A DNA stretch of 64,000 nucleotides from Petralouisia muris (GTDB lineage Bacteria > Bacillota > Clostridia > Lachnospirales > Lachnospiraceae): assembly GCF_004793545.1 (NCBI RefSeq), contig NZ_SRYA01000017.1, positions 29,284-93,283 of the forward strand, written 5' to 3'. Of this stretch, positions 36,499 through 45,569 are shown one piece after another. Each line of letters starts with the position of its first letter. The first letter of the stretch is position 1. The notes below the pieces were generated by a model, which saw only the letters and a list, made by a program, of their open reading frames with translations, searched no databases and was not told the origin of the DNA. A program made the position numbers and the translations under genes.

Positions 36499-36562
36499 TC
36501 ACTCAAATATGAACTTTCCGAAAAGAAAAGCGACAGAGCTTTTAGTCTCTGCCGCTGACTGC

Positions 36563-36935
36563 CTATACGAAAATGATTTCTTCGTTCACAATCTCCCTCG
36601 CACAAGCCCTTATGTTACCTGGCCGTCCTGTCCATTCTAAGGCGTTTTCTTCCTTTAGCTGTTCCGTTAACCTGTGCCTGTTTCATTCCCTCTATGAGCC
36701 TGTGGGAGCGTTCCTGCGCCTGTCTGTCAATATTGGCAAGATAGGCGTTAAGTTTGCCGCTTGTTAAAAGATTAGTGTATGTAACCCTGCGGTAATGCTT
36801 CAGATAGTCCAGATACCGTTGTCCCCATGTGCCTATCGGCTGTTCTTCTTTGGCGGGTACAGTTAAGCACGGTATTAAATAATCGCCTTATCGCTCGTAT
36901 CTGCCGCCCAGTTCCTCAAAAATCGTCTTTGCCAT
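36563..36935 (-). pseudogene. tnpV: Transposon-encoded protein TnpV, decayed
   Basis: Read on the minus strand the sequence starts MAKTIFEELGGRYER after a GGAGG box, meets an in-frame TAA, continues GDYLIPCLTVPAKEEQPIG and LLTSGKLNAYLANIDRQAQE, then needs a +1 frame change to end in EIVNEEIIFV and a stop at 36563. The segments match the TnpV family found in Clostridial transposons. One nonsense and one frameshift mutation make it non-functional. It marks the edge of an older mobile element. Confidence 0.8.
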
Positions 36936-37047
36936 TGTCTGTTACCTCCACATTCTTTTTTATTTTGAATGTCCGCAAAATCCGGCCTACATTCCATGAT
37001 CACACAGAGGTTCCTTCTTATCTTGAAAGTCTGATGAGCATTTGGAG

Positions 37048-37200
37048 ATGGACTGTACGAAGTGGGCGCCATTGCTCCAGCAGGCTTGCGAGGATTTGGA
37101 GCAGTTTCTCACCACAAACGATGCTGCGTATACCGGGCAAATGATGCAGGTATTAGGCAAGTTGAGCGAGAAGCATATTTATTTCAAACTCCTGTATTAG
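37048..37200 (+). CDS. Possible 50-residue protein or gene fragment
   Basis: A short frame beginning MDCTKWAPLLQQACEDLEQF and ending in a TAG at 37200. The amphipathic composition looks coding, but the apparent start has GGAG directly abutting it and the frame is closed just upstream. I do not recognise it. It may be the tail of a gene broken when the adjacent elements decayed. Confidence 0.3.
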   Translation: MDCTKWAPLLQQACEDLEQFLTTNDAAYTGQMMQVLGKLSEKHIYFKLLY

Positions 37201-37396
37201 CAGTAGTTTTGGCGCAAAGCCAGCGGAGACATAGAACCTGGAATGGCTGAAAAATCAGAAATTCGGATATTTTTGCTAACCTTTGGATTTCTTAATGGCG
37301 CTCTTGCCAGCAACAGTATGCCATAAAGAGATACCGGCAAATTTTGAAATACGTTGCATTCCAGACAGATATTGCCGCATAGAGGTTTGTCTCCTA

Positions 37397-38677
37397 TCAT
37401 TTACACCGTTCGGTCATGATGGACAATATTGTCTGATCTGTCTGCCGCATTCCCTGCTGCGCTAAAATGCCGACATTCGCAATGGTGTCATCCACACCTT
37501 TGGTCACGATGCCGTCTCCACTCTTGAACTCCTGATGATTTTTATACATGAAATAGCCAAGGATCCCCGCATCCACGCTGGCGGCAATTTTGGCGGCGCA
37601 TGACGGCTTTGCACCATCGCAGATTGTACCGCTGATAATTGCCACAGCGTTGACGATCGTGTGCGCAATGGCTTCGTAACTGCCGTCCAGCAGATAAGCG
37701 ATTCCTGCCCCTGCCCCGACGCCCGCGCTGACCGCGCCGCAGTAGGCCGAGAGACGGCCTATGCCGCTTTTCTGGTGAATCGTGACCAAATCGCTGACCA
37801 TCAGCGCCCGGTACAGCTTCTCCTGACTTACCCCCAGATGCCTGGCGTACCGCACCACCGGCACGGAAGCGGTAATTCCCTGGTTGCCGGAACCGGAGAG
37901 GATCACTACTGGCAGATCACATCCGCTCATCCGGGCATCGCTCCCGGCGGCGGCCCATGCTTTCGCTTCGGTCTTGATGTCCCTGGGATACTCCGCCAGC
38001 AGCATGGAGCCGATATTGGCGCCCCAGTCATTTTGCAGCCCCTCCTCCGCGATGGCCGTGTTGCAGTCGATCTGACGTCGCAGCAGCGGTATGGCATCCT
38101 CCAAATCCGCTGTATCCGCAAACTCCAGAATATCTGCTACATTCAGCACGCTCTTATCCGTCAGATTGTCCTCGGCGGAATCTGTGACCGGCTTTTCCAA
38201 CAGAACCTCGCCGTCCCGTTCCTCCCGGACGATATTGCTGTGGCTGTTGGCGATGTGTATAGATGCAGAATGCTCCCCGGCCCAGCCGGTCAGCCGGATG
38301 TCCAGCATCCGGGGAGTATCGGCGCAGACAATCTCAATAGAAGTATTCTGAGAATAGGCCGCGATGGCTTCGTGCCGCTCCGCCGGGACATCGGAAATGA
38401 CTTGTAGGATTCTTTCCGCGTCACCGGCTGCAACGCCCGCCGCTATGGCCGCACGGATGCCCTTCAACCCTCCGGAGTTGGGGACAACAACACTTTTCAC
38501 ATTTTTAATAATATTGCCGGAAACCTCCGTCCGTATCCTTTCTGGCCAGACGCCCAGGATGTCCCGGAGCCGGGCTGCGGCATAGGCCAGGGCAATCGGC
38601 TCCGTGCATCCCGTTGCGGGAACCAGTTCCTCACTTAAAATGGAGAGATACGCCTTTTTCTTTTCAACTGTCAGCAT
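37397..38677 (-). CDS. cyuA: Fe-S L-cysteine desulfidase (CyuA/YhaM, UPF0597 family)
   Basis: About 426 residues of the UPF0597/L-serine dehydratase-alpha-like family. Conserved cysteines for an iron-sulfur cluster are in ATGCTEPIAL near the N-terminus and in GTICDGAKPSCAAK near residue 350; further motifs are VPNSGGLKGI, GSGNQGI and SGIGRLSAYCG. Family members split L-cysteine to sulfide, ammonia and pyruvate. The ATG at 38677 (MLTVEKKKAYL) has AGAGGA upstream; the longer frame extends into yitT. It is the last gene of a minus-strand set M16-YitT-CyuA in GC-rich DNA. Activity on serine or another amino acid cannot be excluded. Confidence 0.85.
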   Translation of the reverse strand: MLTVEKKKAYLSILSEELVPATGCTEPIALAYAAARLRDILGVWPERIRTEVSGNIIKNVKSVVVPNSGGLKGIRAAIAAGVAAGDAERILQVISDVPAERHEAIAAYSQNTSIEIVCADTPRMLDIRLTGWAGEHSASIHIANSHSNIVREERDGEVLLEKPVTDSAEDNLTDKSVLNVADILEFADTADLEDAIPLLRRQIDCNTAIAEEGLQNDWGANIGSMLLAEYPRDIKTEAKAWAAAGSDARMSGCDLPVVILSGSGNQGITASVPVVRYARHLGVSQEKLYRALMVSDLVTIHQKSGIGRLSAYCGAVSAGVGAGAGIAYLLDGSYEAIAHTIVNAVAIISGTICDGAKPSCAAKIAASVDAGILGYFMYKNHQEFKSGDGIVTKGVDDTIANVGILAQQGMRQTDQTILSIMTERCK

Positions 38678-38699
38678 AATTTTTCCTCTTTTCTTCCTG

Positions 38700-39608
38700 T
38701 TATGGTTGATTGTGCCGTTCGGGGGATTCCACATAAATCCGCTCCCTGGAAAAGCCCTGCCCCCGAACCTCCTTGATCTGCGTGATGGTCAAAAACGCAT
38801 TGGGGTCAATGGATTGGACCAGCGACTGCGCGGCATACAGCTTCCGGGGCGGGATCACGCACAGCACGCCGCGCTGGGGCGTCCTGGTCCTGCCGGTCTC
38901 AATCTGAACCATGGTGGTTCCCGCTTGCAGATCCGTCAGGCATTTCTGCCGGATTTCCTCGTATTTGCCGGAAACTACAAAAATCTGTATCTGGGACTGC
39001 CCCAGGAGCATCACCCGGTCCAGCGCGATCGTTTCCACTACCAGCAGGACAACGCCGTATAAGATCTGCTCCGGATCGGAAAACAAGGCCTGCGCACCCA
39101 TGATGACAATGTCTGTCAGATAGACCGCCACGGAAACCGGGATATGGATCCATTTATGCAGCACGAGATTGACCACGTCCGTTCCGCCGGTGGAGGAGCC
39201 TACCCGCATAACCAGCCCTACGGCGATCCCTACCATTCCGCCGCCCAGCAGGGCCGCCAGCAGAGGGTCTTCTGTCAGTCGGTCAATGCCCGGTATCCGC
39301 TGCGCCGCACCCAGAAAAAAGGGGTAGAGCAGCGAGCTGGCAATGGTGGCCAGAACGAACCGCCACCCCAGCACCGCCCAGCCTAACGCCAACGCCATCA
39401 GGTTTACACCCAAAACGATTCCTGCGGTGTCCAGCGGGATTACCTTACCAAGGACAATCCCAATGCCGGTAGCGCCGCCCATAATCGCACCGCTGGGCAG
39501 GATGAACGCCGCCACGGCAAATCCCAGCAGCATGTTTCCGGCCAGGATCGCGGAGCAAACTTCCGCCATTTTTTTGAAACGTCTCGTTGAATAACCTATC
39601 TTTCCCAT
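38700..39608 (-). CDS. YitT-family membrane protein (DUF161 plus DUF2179)
   Basis: 302 residues. Five or six membrane helices (about 18-40, 55-80, 82-100, 115-135, 160-180) with the family stretches GGATGIGIV and GSSTGGTDVVNLVLHKW, then a cytoplasmic DUF2179 domain (QIFVVSGKYEEIRQKCLTDL ... GRGVLCV-like). The transport role of this family is not settled. It starts one base after the M16 peptidase stop, so it is translated with it. Confidence 0.88.
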   Translation of the reverse strand: MGKIGYSTRRFKKMAEVCSAILAGNMLLGFAVAAFILPSGAIMGGATGIGIVLGKVIPLDTAGIVLGVNLMALALGWAVLGWRFVLATIASSLLYPFFLGAAQRIPGIDRLTEDPLLAALLGGGMVGIAVGLVMRVGSSTGGTDVVNLVLHKWIHIPVSVAVYLTDIVIMGAQALFSDPEQILYGVVLLVVETIALDRVMLLGQSQIQIFVVSGKYEEIRQKCLTDLQAGTTMVQIETGRTRTPQRGVLCVIPPRKLYAAQSLVQSIDPNAFLTITQIKEVRGQGFSRERIYVESPERHNQP

Positions 39609-39609
39609 A

Positions 39610-42504
39610 TCAAAGCACCATTATATTGTCCAGCCACCCGGCGCAGGCGTCTACCTGCTGCCGGGAGCCGAGGATGCAGATGCTCCCCCGCGCCGCCAAC
39701 TCTTCCACAGGGTCTGCCAGGGATGCCAGGTCATCCGGCACGGTGGAAAGCATCTCGCGGCGGACGCGGCAGCGGTCCTCATGGCTGATCCGCCGCCAAT
39801 AGAGGGCGTCGGAGACTTTGCCCTTCATGCGGGGCGTCAGGAGCGGATCGGATTCCGCCACTGTGCCGGTAATCATGCCAGTCAGATCCATATCCCCAAT
39901 GCCTCGCAGGAAGTCAGCGGAGGCTCGGTAACAGTCTATGGTCCGGGCAGCGCTGGGGTCCCGGTAGGAGAAAAATCCCGCAAAGCCAGTATCCCGCAGG
40001 ACCATTCCTGTGCCATACGCCCCGCCCTGGACCCGCACCGTGTTCCACAGATGGGCCAGGGAGACTGTATGGCCCATGACCTTTGCCGCGCCCCGTCCGG
40101 CCTCCTGGAAAAGGCCGCCCAGAGCCGCGTAGGATACGCCGGAGGGAATCACAATTCCCTCCCGCCGGGGTTCCCTGGGCAGGATGGATGCCATGCACGG
40201 CAGGACGAAACTCCCTTCCGGCAGACTGGACGACAGAAGACGGGCGGCGGTTTCGGCGGACGATTTATCCCCGGCGGTGACGCTGATTGTCATGCGGACG
40301 CAGCAGAAAACGCGCCGGGACAGGGCTTTCAAGTCTTCCGCCAGGGCTGTGAATCGAGCGGGGAAGTCCTGCTCCAGCTCCGTCAGCCACCGGAGAAAGG
40401 TAATGCCTGATGCCTGCTCCTGCACAGCGCCTTCGGCGGTGGAGCAGGCCAGGACTCTGGACATAGCGGCATTGTGACCCGCCATGACCATCTGTTCCGC
40501 CATGGCCGCTCGCTGCTGGCGCAGGAATACCAGCATCTGCTCGGAATTTTCCCACTGCTGCCCCGTCAAAAGCTCTGTCAGAAATGACAGGGCTTTTTCC
40601 AGCTTCGCGTCCAGGGCGCTGCATGAGACGCACAGGAACGTCCGGCAGCGGTCCGGGGCGTTCTGCGGACCGTATGCTTCAATTATAAACCGGATGTCCC
40701 CGAACAGGGAGCGCATCTCCCGGCTGAGATCTGCCAGCGCGTACCTCTCCGTATCCAGGTGGCCGAATAATTGGGCCATGAAAGCCGCTTTGGTCAGCTC
40801 GTTTGGAGTCAGATCATCCAGCGAAAAATAGAGATTGCAATAGGTGATCCCGCTGGTGGGCAAATCGTGGCGCAGAAGCGTCATGTGGGCGGTGGTTTCC
40901 TCCGACAAGGGAAGCTTTTCCGGTTCCGTCGGAACCTGGTCAAGATGCAGTCTGGGAATGGCTGCCAGCTGTTCCGGCGTGTCCGGCGTATTCTGCCAGA
41001 CGGCGATTACCTCCTGAAATCGGCGGATACCAACGGTTTCTTCGGCACTCCAGCCGGATTGGATGGCGCTGAGACGGGCTGTCTCCTGGGCCTGGCGCTC
41101 CTGCCCGATGGTGTGGGAGGGCAGCATCAGAACCCGGCAATGATGGGGATTCTCTAAAATGAGCCCCTTCAGCAGCTCCTCAAAATAGCCCGCTTCACAT
41201 TTCTTCCGCAGAACGTCGAAAAGTGTGCCGACGCTGAGATTTGCCGCTGGATCGCCGCCGTAGAGCCAGCTCTCCAATACCTGGGAGCCAAGCATGATCC
41301 CTTGGGGCATCTGGCCGTAATCCCGCTGTCGGGCTTCGAATTCCAGATTGTCCAGTACCGCAAGGATCCTCTGATGGTCCAGTCCTTCCCGGGACAGCCG
41401 CTCCAGCTCCTCCCAGAGGGCGGCGGATACCTCGTCCGCCTTGTTTTCGGCAATGTCCCGGGCTTCCAGCGTGAACCAGGGCTGCTGGACACCGCCGCAA
41501 ATCTCCATGCGGACGTCCCGGGCAAGGCTGCTTTCCAGAAGACGTCGCTTCAGCGGTGCCTGGTTGTCCCCGCAGAGCACGTCCGATAACGCTTGCAGCG
41601 CCGTCAGAGTTTCACGGTCCCGGAAGGTACAGGCTGCATACCCATCCGCCAGCCGGGCGCGTCCCTCCGGGGATTCCTGAGGGGACAGCTCGTAGTAAAT
41701 GGTGGTCATGCCCGCTTCTATGGGCTTTTGTAGCGGAATTGCTTCTGGTGTGGGACGGCGGTCGTAAGCGGAAAGATATTCTTCGTCCAGGATCGCAAGA
41801 ATCTGGGCAATGTCGATGCGGCCGTCCAAGAATATGTAGGCATTGGACGGGTGGTAGAGACGGCTATGGGCGGCGGCAAAGGTTTCATAGGTGAGCTCCG
41901 GGATATGTTCCGGGTCGCCGCCGGCAACAAAGCGGTAGCAGGCGTCCGGGAACAAAAGCTGGGTTACTTCTCGCTCCAGAAGGGTGTCCGGTGCAAAGAA
42001 GGCTCCCTTCATCTCATTGAACACTACGCCCTTAATGGAAAGTGCGCCGCCTTCGTCCATCTCGTAATGCCAGCCCTCCTGGCCGAAAATCTCCGGCTTG
42101 GAATGGAGCAGCGGGTGCAGTACCGCATCCATATAGACCCGCAGGAGATTCATAAAATCCTGGCTGTTCCGGCTGGATACCGGATAGATTGTCCTGTCCG
42201 GGAAGGTCATGGCGTTGAGGAAGGTGTTCAGGGAGCTTTTCATCAGCTCCACAAACGGTTCCTTTACCGGATAGCGCTCCGAGCCGCACAGAACTGAATG
42301 CTCCAGAATGTGGAATACGCCCGTGTCGTCCCAGGGCTGGGTCTGGAAAGCAATGGCAAAGGTCTTGTTCTCCTCCTCCCGTTCCAGCCAGACCAGCCTT
42401 GCACCGGATTTTTGGTGCTCCATCTGCCAGAGATCCGCTTCCAGTTCCTTGATGCGCTGTCGGTTGAGGACAATAAAATCTGAAAGGATACTGTTCTTTT
42501 CCAT
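39610..42504 (-). CDS. M16C insulinase-family zinc metallopeptidase (PreP-like)
   Basis: About 964 residues without a signal peptide. The inverted zinc motif is in VFHILEHSVLCGSERYP (HILEH near residue 68 to 72), with the distal Glu region LNTFLNAMTFPDRTIYP. Four M16 domains are implied by length and by the typical FYPDGRIDIAQIL-like and YALADLSREMRS segments. The enzyme degrades peptides inside the cell. The ATG at 42504 follows AAGGAGG; upstream in-frame codons are ignored. It shares a GC-rich minus-strand operon with YitT and CyuA and is divergent from the redox gene set. Confidence 0.9.
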   Translation of the reverse strand: MEKNSILSDFIVLNRQRIKELEADLWQMEHQKSGARLVWLEREEENKTFAIAFQTQPWDDTGVFHILEHSVLCGSERYPVKEPFVELMKSSLNTFLNAMTFPDRTIYPVSSRNSQDFMNLLRVYMDAVLHPLLHSKPEIFGQEGWHYEMDEGGALSIKGVVFNEMKGAFFAPDTLLEREVTQLLFPDACYRFVAGGDPEHIPELTYETFAAAHSRLYHPSNAYIFLDGRIDIAQILAILDEEYLSAYDRRPTPEAIPLQKPIEAGMTTIYYELSPQESPEGRARLADGYAACTFRDRETLTALQALSDVLCGDNQAPLKRRLLESSLARDVRMEICGGVQQPWFTLEARDIAENKADEVSAALWEELERLSREGLDHQRILAVLDNLEFEARQRDYGQMPQGIMLGSQVLESWLYGGDPAANLSVGTLFDVLRKKCEAGYFEELLKGLILENPHHCRVLMLPSHTIGQERQAQETARLSAIQSGWSAEETVGIRRFQEVIAVWQNTPDTPEQLAAIPRLHLDQVPTEPEKLPLSEETTAHMTLLRHDLPTSGITYCNLYFSLDDLTPNELTKAAFMAQLFGHLDTERYALADLSREMRSLFGDIRFIIEAYGPQNAPDRCRTFLCVSCSALDAKLEKALSFLTELLTGQQWENSEQMLVFLRQQRAAMAEQMVMAGHNAAMSRVLACSTAEGAVQEQASGITFLRWLTELEQDFPARFTALAEDLKALSRRVFCCVRMTISVTAGDKSSAETAARLLSSSLPEGSFVLPCMASILPREPRREGIVIPSGVSYAALGGLFQEAGRGAAKVMGHTVSLAHLWNTVRVQGGAYGTGMVLRDTGFAGFFSYRDPSAARTIDCYRASADFLRGIGDMDLTGMITGTVAESDPLLTPRMKGKVSDALYWRRISHEDRCRVRREMLSTVPDDLASLADPVEELAARGSICILGSRQQVDACAGWLDNIMVL

Positions 42505-42569
42505 AATGGCCTCCTTATAATAATAGCTTCCTTTTTCTGTTTGGGTGTCACCATTATAAATGTTTTTCC

Positions 42570-42592
42570 AGCCGCCGCAAGGCGGCTGGTTC
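42570..42592. other. GC-rich hairpin between divergent operons
   Basis: CCAGCCGCC/GGCGGCTGG arms with a short GCAA-type loop, in the 286-bp region between the M16 and flavoprotein genes. No T-tract. It may be regulatory in the M16 leader. Confidence 0.4.
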
Positions 42593-42728
42593 ATTCTGTC
42601 CATTTCTCCGACAATTCTGTCTCATTCGCTAAAGTTCCGTCCCTTTCATGTCGGTTCCGGCAAAAAAGGGCAGGGTATCAGCATTAGTACAGAATAAACT
42701 GTTTCCGGGTCGGAATAAACAAATGGCG

Positions 42729-42756
42729 TTGATTTTCTCGAAAAAAATGATATGGT
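42729..42756 (+). promoter_or_regulatory. Candidate promoter of the redox/export operon
   Basis: TTGATT, 16 bases, TATGGT on the plus strand, about 35 nt before the flavoprotein start. Moderate match only. Confidence 0.5.
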
Positions 42757-42790
42757 TACATTCAGAAAAATTTTGGGAGGGGTGCGTCAT

Positions 42791-43645
42791 ATGTACGATC
42801 TGCTTATTATCGGCAGCGGACCTGCTGGTATTTCCGCCGCACTGAGTGCAAAAGCACGGAACCTGGATTTCCTCTGGTTTGGCTCCAGGGTGCTGAGCCC
42901 TAAGATTGCCAAAGCCGAGCGCGTCATGAATTATCCGGGGCTTCCGTCAGTCACCGGATCGGAAATGTGCGATGTCTTCCTGCGCCAGATTGACGGGCTT
43001 GGTATCGAAATTCGGGAAGAACGGGTCAATTCGATTTATGACATGGGTGGATATTATACCGCCGTGGTCAACGACAAAATGTATGACGGCAGAACCGTTA
43101 TCCTTGCCGCAGGCGTATCCAACAGCCGGGAAATCCCCGGCGAGAGCCGCCTGCTGGGAAAGGGCGTCAGCTATTGCGCTACCTGCGACGGGGAACTGTA
43201 CAGGGGCAAGCGGATCGCCGTGGTCTGCACGGATCCGGGCCTGGAGGAGGAAATTGAGTTTTTGGCGGGCCTTGCTGCGAAAGTGTTCCTCTGCACCAGT
43301 TATAAGGACTGCGGCATCCGCCGGGACAACGTACGGCACACCGTGGGCTATCCCACGGAAATCCTGGGAGAGGATCACGCCACGGGCATCACCTGTAGCG
43401 GGGAGACGGTGGCGGCGGACGGGATTTTCTGCCTGCGCTCCTGCGTGGCCCCGGCGGCGCTGCTACCGGGACTGAAGGCGGAGGGCGGGCATATCCAGGC
43501 GGATCGGCAGCAGCGAACCAATCTGCCGGGATGCTTCGCCGCCGGGGACTGCACGGGACGGCCCTATCAGTACGCGAAAGCGGTGGGAGAGGGCAACGTG
43601 GCTTTGCACAGCGCATTGGAATATCTGAAAAAACTGGAGGTGTAG
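42791..43645 (+). CDS. Thioredoxin reductase-like flavoprotein with altered NADPH domain
   Basis: About 284 residues. FAD motif IIGSGPAGISAALSAKARN at the N-terminus, redox pair CATC in GVSYCATCDGELY, and C-terminal FAD motif GCFAAGDCTGRPYQYAKAVGEG. In the middle, where typical enzymes have GGGDSA and HRR motifs for NADPH, this protein has VCTDPGLEEEIEFL and CTSYKDCG. That loss resembles ferredoxin-dependent flavin thioredoxin reductases, so the electron donor may not be NADPH. The ATG at 42791 follows GGGAGG. A thioredoxin two genes downstream is the natural substrate. Confidence 0.85.
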   Translation: MYDLLIIGSGPAGISAALSAKARNLDFLWFGSRVLSPKIAKAERVMNYPGLPSVTGSEMCDVFLRQIDGLGIEIREERVNSIYDMGGYYTAVVNDKMYDGRTVILAAGVSNSREIPGESRLLGKGVSYCATCDGELYRGKRIAVVCTDPGLEEEIEFLAGLAAKVFLCTSYKDCGIRRDNVRHTVGYPTEILGEDHATGITCSGETVAADGIFCLRSCVAPAALLPGLKAEGGHIQADRQQRTNLPGCFAAGDCTGRPYQYAKAVGEGNVALHSALEYLKKLEV

Positions 43646-43646
43646 C

Positions 43647-44567
43647 ATGAAATCAAGAGTATTGCGGGTAAAGGACTACCGGGAAGTAGATGTGAAGTCC
43701 CTGTTAAAGCCCTTCGTACTGGACGGGGAGGCGTTGGAAGCAGAGCTGCGGCGGCTGACCAACCCGTATATCCGCTGGGAGAACGGTACAACGGTTTCTC
43801 CCGGAGATCAGGTGGTGTGCCGACTGGCATCGGACTGCCCCCGATTCCAGAAGGAGAAGGTCCGGTTCGTAGCCGGGAGCAGCATGTTCCACAAGGATCT
43901 GGAGGATATGTCCATCGGCATGGAGGTGGGCGAAACCAGGGAGACCATCCTGCCGGAAGGCAAAGTCTCCCTTACGCTGACGGGCGTGATGAACCGCGTG
44001 GTACCGGAACCCAGGGATGAAATGGTGGAGAAGCTGGGGCTGGAGGGTGTGCACACCGTTGCGGCGTACCGGACGTATCTTTTGGAGCAGCAGAAGGCGG
44101 CCGCATTCCAGGAGGATTCCTACGATGCGCTGAACCACCTTATGCGGGAGGTCATCAATGGCTCGGAATTTGTCCTGAACCGGGAGGACTGGGCGGAAGC
44201 CATCAACCGGGAGCTGGACCGCTGCCGGAAGCTGTGCCGCCAGGAGGGCATGGTCCTGGAGAAGATGACCCCGGAGCAGTTCAAGGGGCGCATTCCGGTG
44301 AAGAGCTACCACGAGCTGGTGGCCATGCTGCAATACGACGGTTGGGACAAGCTCTGCCGCTATCTGCTGGGCTGCCGGTATGCCGAAAACGACGGCTTCC
44401 GGGTGAGGGAAGCGGAGTATAGGGAATTTATCGCGGACTATGTCAGATCCTGGCACGTCTCCGAGGAGAACGCCCGGGAAGCCAACCCCTATGACAGCTT
44501 TATCTTCAACGAATACGCCGGACACGCCTATACGGTACTGAAAGAATACATCAGAAAATTTTATTAA
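43647..44567 (+). CDS. Trigger-factor-like FKBP peptidyl-prolyl isomerase
   Basis: 306 residues. A short N-terminal segment (about 50 residues, without the ribosome-binding signature of trigger factor) is followed by an FKBP-like domain (about 50-115: FHKDLEDMSIGMEVGETRE, LTLTGVMNRVVPEP) and a helical C-terminal chaperone-like region to the end. It starts one base after the flavoprotein stop. A role in folding the cysteine-containing or exported products of the cluster is inferred from neighbours only. It is distinct from the housekeeping trigger factor, which would be about 430 residues. Confidence 0.75.
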   Translation: MKSRVLRVKDYREVDVKSLLKPFVLDGEALEAELRRLTNPYIRWENGTTVSPGDQVVCRLASDCPRFQKEKVRFVAGSSMFHKDLEDMSIGMEVGETRETILPEGKVSLTLTGVMNRVVPEPRDEMVEKLGLEGVHTVAAYRTYLLEQQKAAAFQEDSYDALNHLMREVINGSEFVLNREDWAEAINRELDRCRKLCRQEGMVLEKMTPEQFKGRIPVKSYHELVAMLQYDGWDKLCRYLLGCRYAENDGFRVREAEYREFIADYVRSWHVSEENAREANPYDSFIFNEYAGHAYTVLKEYIRKFY

Positions 44568-44581
44568 AGGAGGAACCCATC

Positions 44582-44899
44582 ATGTCGATTCAAAACGCAG
44601 ACAAGAGCAATTTCAAGGAGCTAATCAGCGAAGATTTCGTGATTGCCGATTTTTATGGCACCACCTGCGTCCCCTGCAAGCTGTTTTCCAAAATCCTGGA
44701 GGACATCGAGGCGGAGATCCCATTCCTGAACATCGTCAAACTCAACACCACCGAGAACCCGGAAATTGCGGAGGAGTACGGCATTACCGCCGTTCCCACC
44801 ATCCACTTCTATAAGGACGGCAAGCTGGTTGACAGCCATGTGGGCGTGATGCAGCCCCAGGCGGTGAAGGATGTGATTGCCCAGTACATGTATGCGTAA
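44582..44899 (+). CDS. Thioredoxin-family protein with CVPC active site
   Basis: 105 residues, the full thioredoxin length. Active site TTCVPCKLFSKILED instead of the usual WCGPCK, cis-Pro in GITAVPTIHFYKDGK. AAAGGAGG precedes the ATG. The missing Trp and altered pair suggest a specialised partner for the flavoprotein upstream. No signal peptide, so cytoplasmic. Confidence 0.9.
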   Translation: MSIQNADKSNFKELISEDFVIADFYGTTCVPCKLFSKILEDIEAEIPFLNIVKLNTTENPEIAEEYGITAVPTIHFYKDGKLVDSHVGVMQPQAVKDVIAQYMYA

Positions 44900-45004
44900 T
44901 ACAGACAGATCAATCGCCTTTTCGGACAAAATCGACACGCACCCTTTTCCAGGGGCTGCGAATGTGATATGATACATTTACTTATAAAAGGGAGGACTTA
45001 TTCC

Positions 45005-45484
45005 ATGAAATACGCTGCAAAACGTACCCTCTGCGCCCTGTTGGCGCTTGTTCTCTTATGCGGCCTAACCGCCTGCGGCGGCGCAAAGGCCGTTGACCCG
45101 GAAACCTGTACATATGATGAAATGGTGGAATACCTGACTGCTAAGGGCTATATTTCCAAGGATTCCTCTCCGGTGGACATGCTCACTACCGAGGGCTATC
45201 TCACGGACAACACCGACGGGGAGATCCCCTTCGCCCCCTTTGCTGACAAGGCCCAGGATTATGACGGGCTGTGGCTGATGTGGTGGGACGCTGCTGCTCC
45301 CTCCGAAGCGTATACCAACTGTTTCCAGAACCTTGCCATGAACGGCGGCACGGTCGTCTATATGGGCGGCGCTGCCGTCCTGGAAACCGCTGCCCATAAC
45401 GGCAGCTTCGCCATCGCCTTTGGGGATGGGTACGCCCAGAAAGATGCCGTCATGGCTGATTTCCAAGGGCTTTCCGGGAAGTAA
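45005..45484 (+). CDS. Lipoprotein of unknown function, paralogue of the protein at 49080
   Basis: 159 residues. Signal peptide with lipobox GLTACG, then a domain starting YDEMVEYLTAKGYI and containing LWLMWWD and a Gly-rich VYMGGAAVLETAAHNGSFAIAF stretch. Its order of features (helix with DE-V-L--G, then a WWD, then NG-FA-) matches the protein at 49080-49559, so the two are probably paralogues. GGGAGG precedes the ATG at 45005. A terminator follows. Function not recognised. Confidence 0.75.
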   Translation: MKYAAKRTLCALLALVLLCGLTACGGAKAVDPETCTYDEMVEYLTAKGYISKDSSPVDMLTTEGYLTDNTDGEIPFAPFADKAQDYDGLWLMWWDAAAPSEAYTNCFQNLAMNGGTVVYMGGAAVLETAAHNGSFAIAFGDGYAQKDAVMADFQGLSGK

Positions 45485-45493
45485 GAACATATG

Positions 45494-45538
45494 AACGCCC
45501 CTACCCTGTCCTTTGTGGGATGGGGCAGGGGCGTTTCT
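45494..45538 (+). terminator. Intrinsic terminator after the lipoprotein gene
   Basis: Nine-base outer stem AACGCCCCT/AGGGGCGTT with an imperfect inner stem, followed by TTCTCT. It separates the redox genes from the ABC exporter genes, although read-through is possible. Confidence 0.7.
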
Positions 45539-45569
45539 CTGAAAAGTATATACGAGGAAGGAGAAACCA

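Noticed and set aside
43704..44525. Minus-strand frame of about 273 codons opposite the trigger-factor-like gene
   Set aside because: Shadow of the GC-rich coding strand; no start signal, low-complexity composition.
45005..45484. Lipoprotein as a bacteriocin or RiPP precursor
   Set aside because: It is a full secreted domain with a lipobox, has no leader-core pattern, and no modification enzymes of known RiPP classes are nearby.
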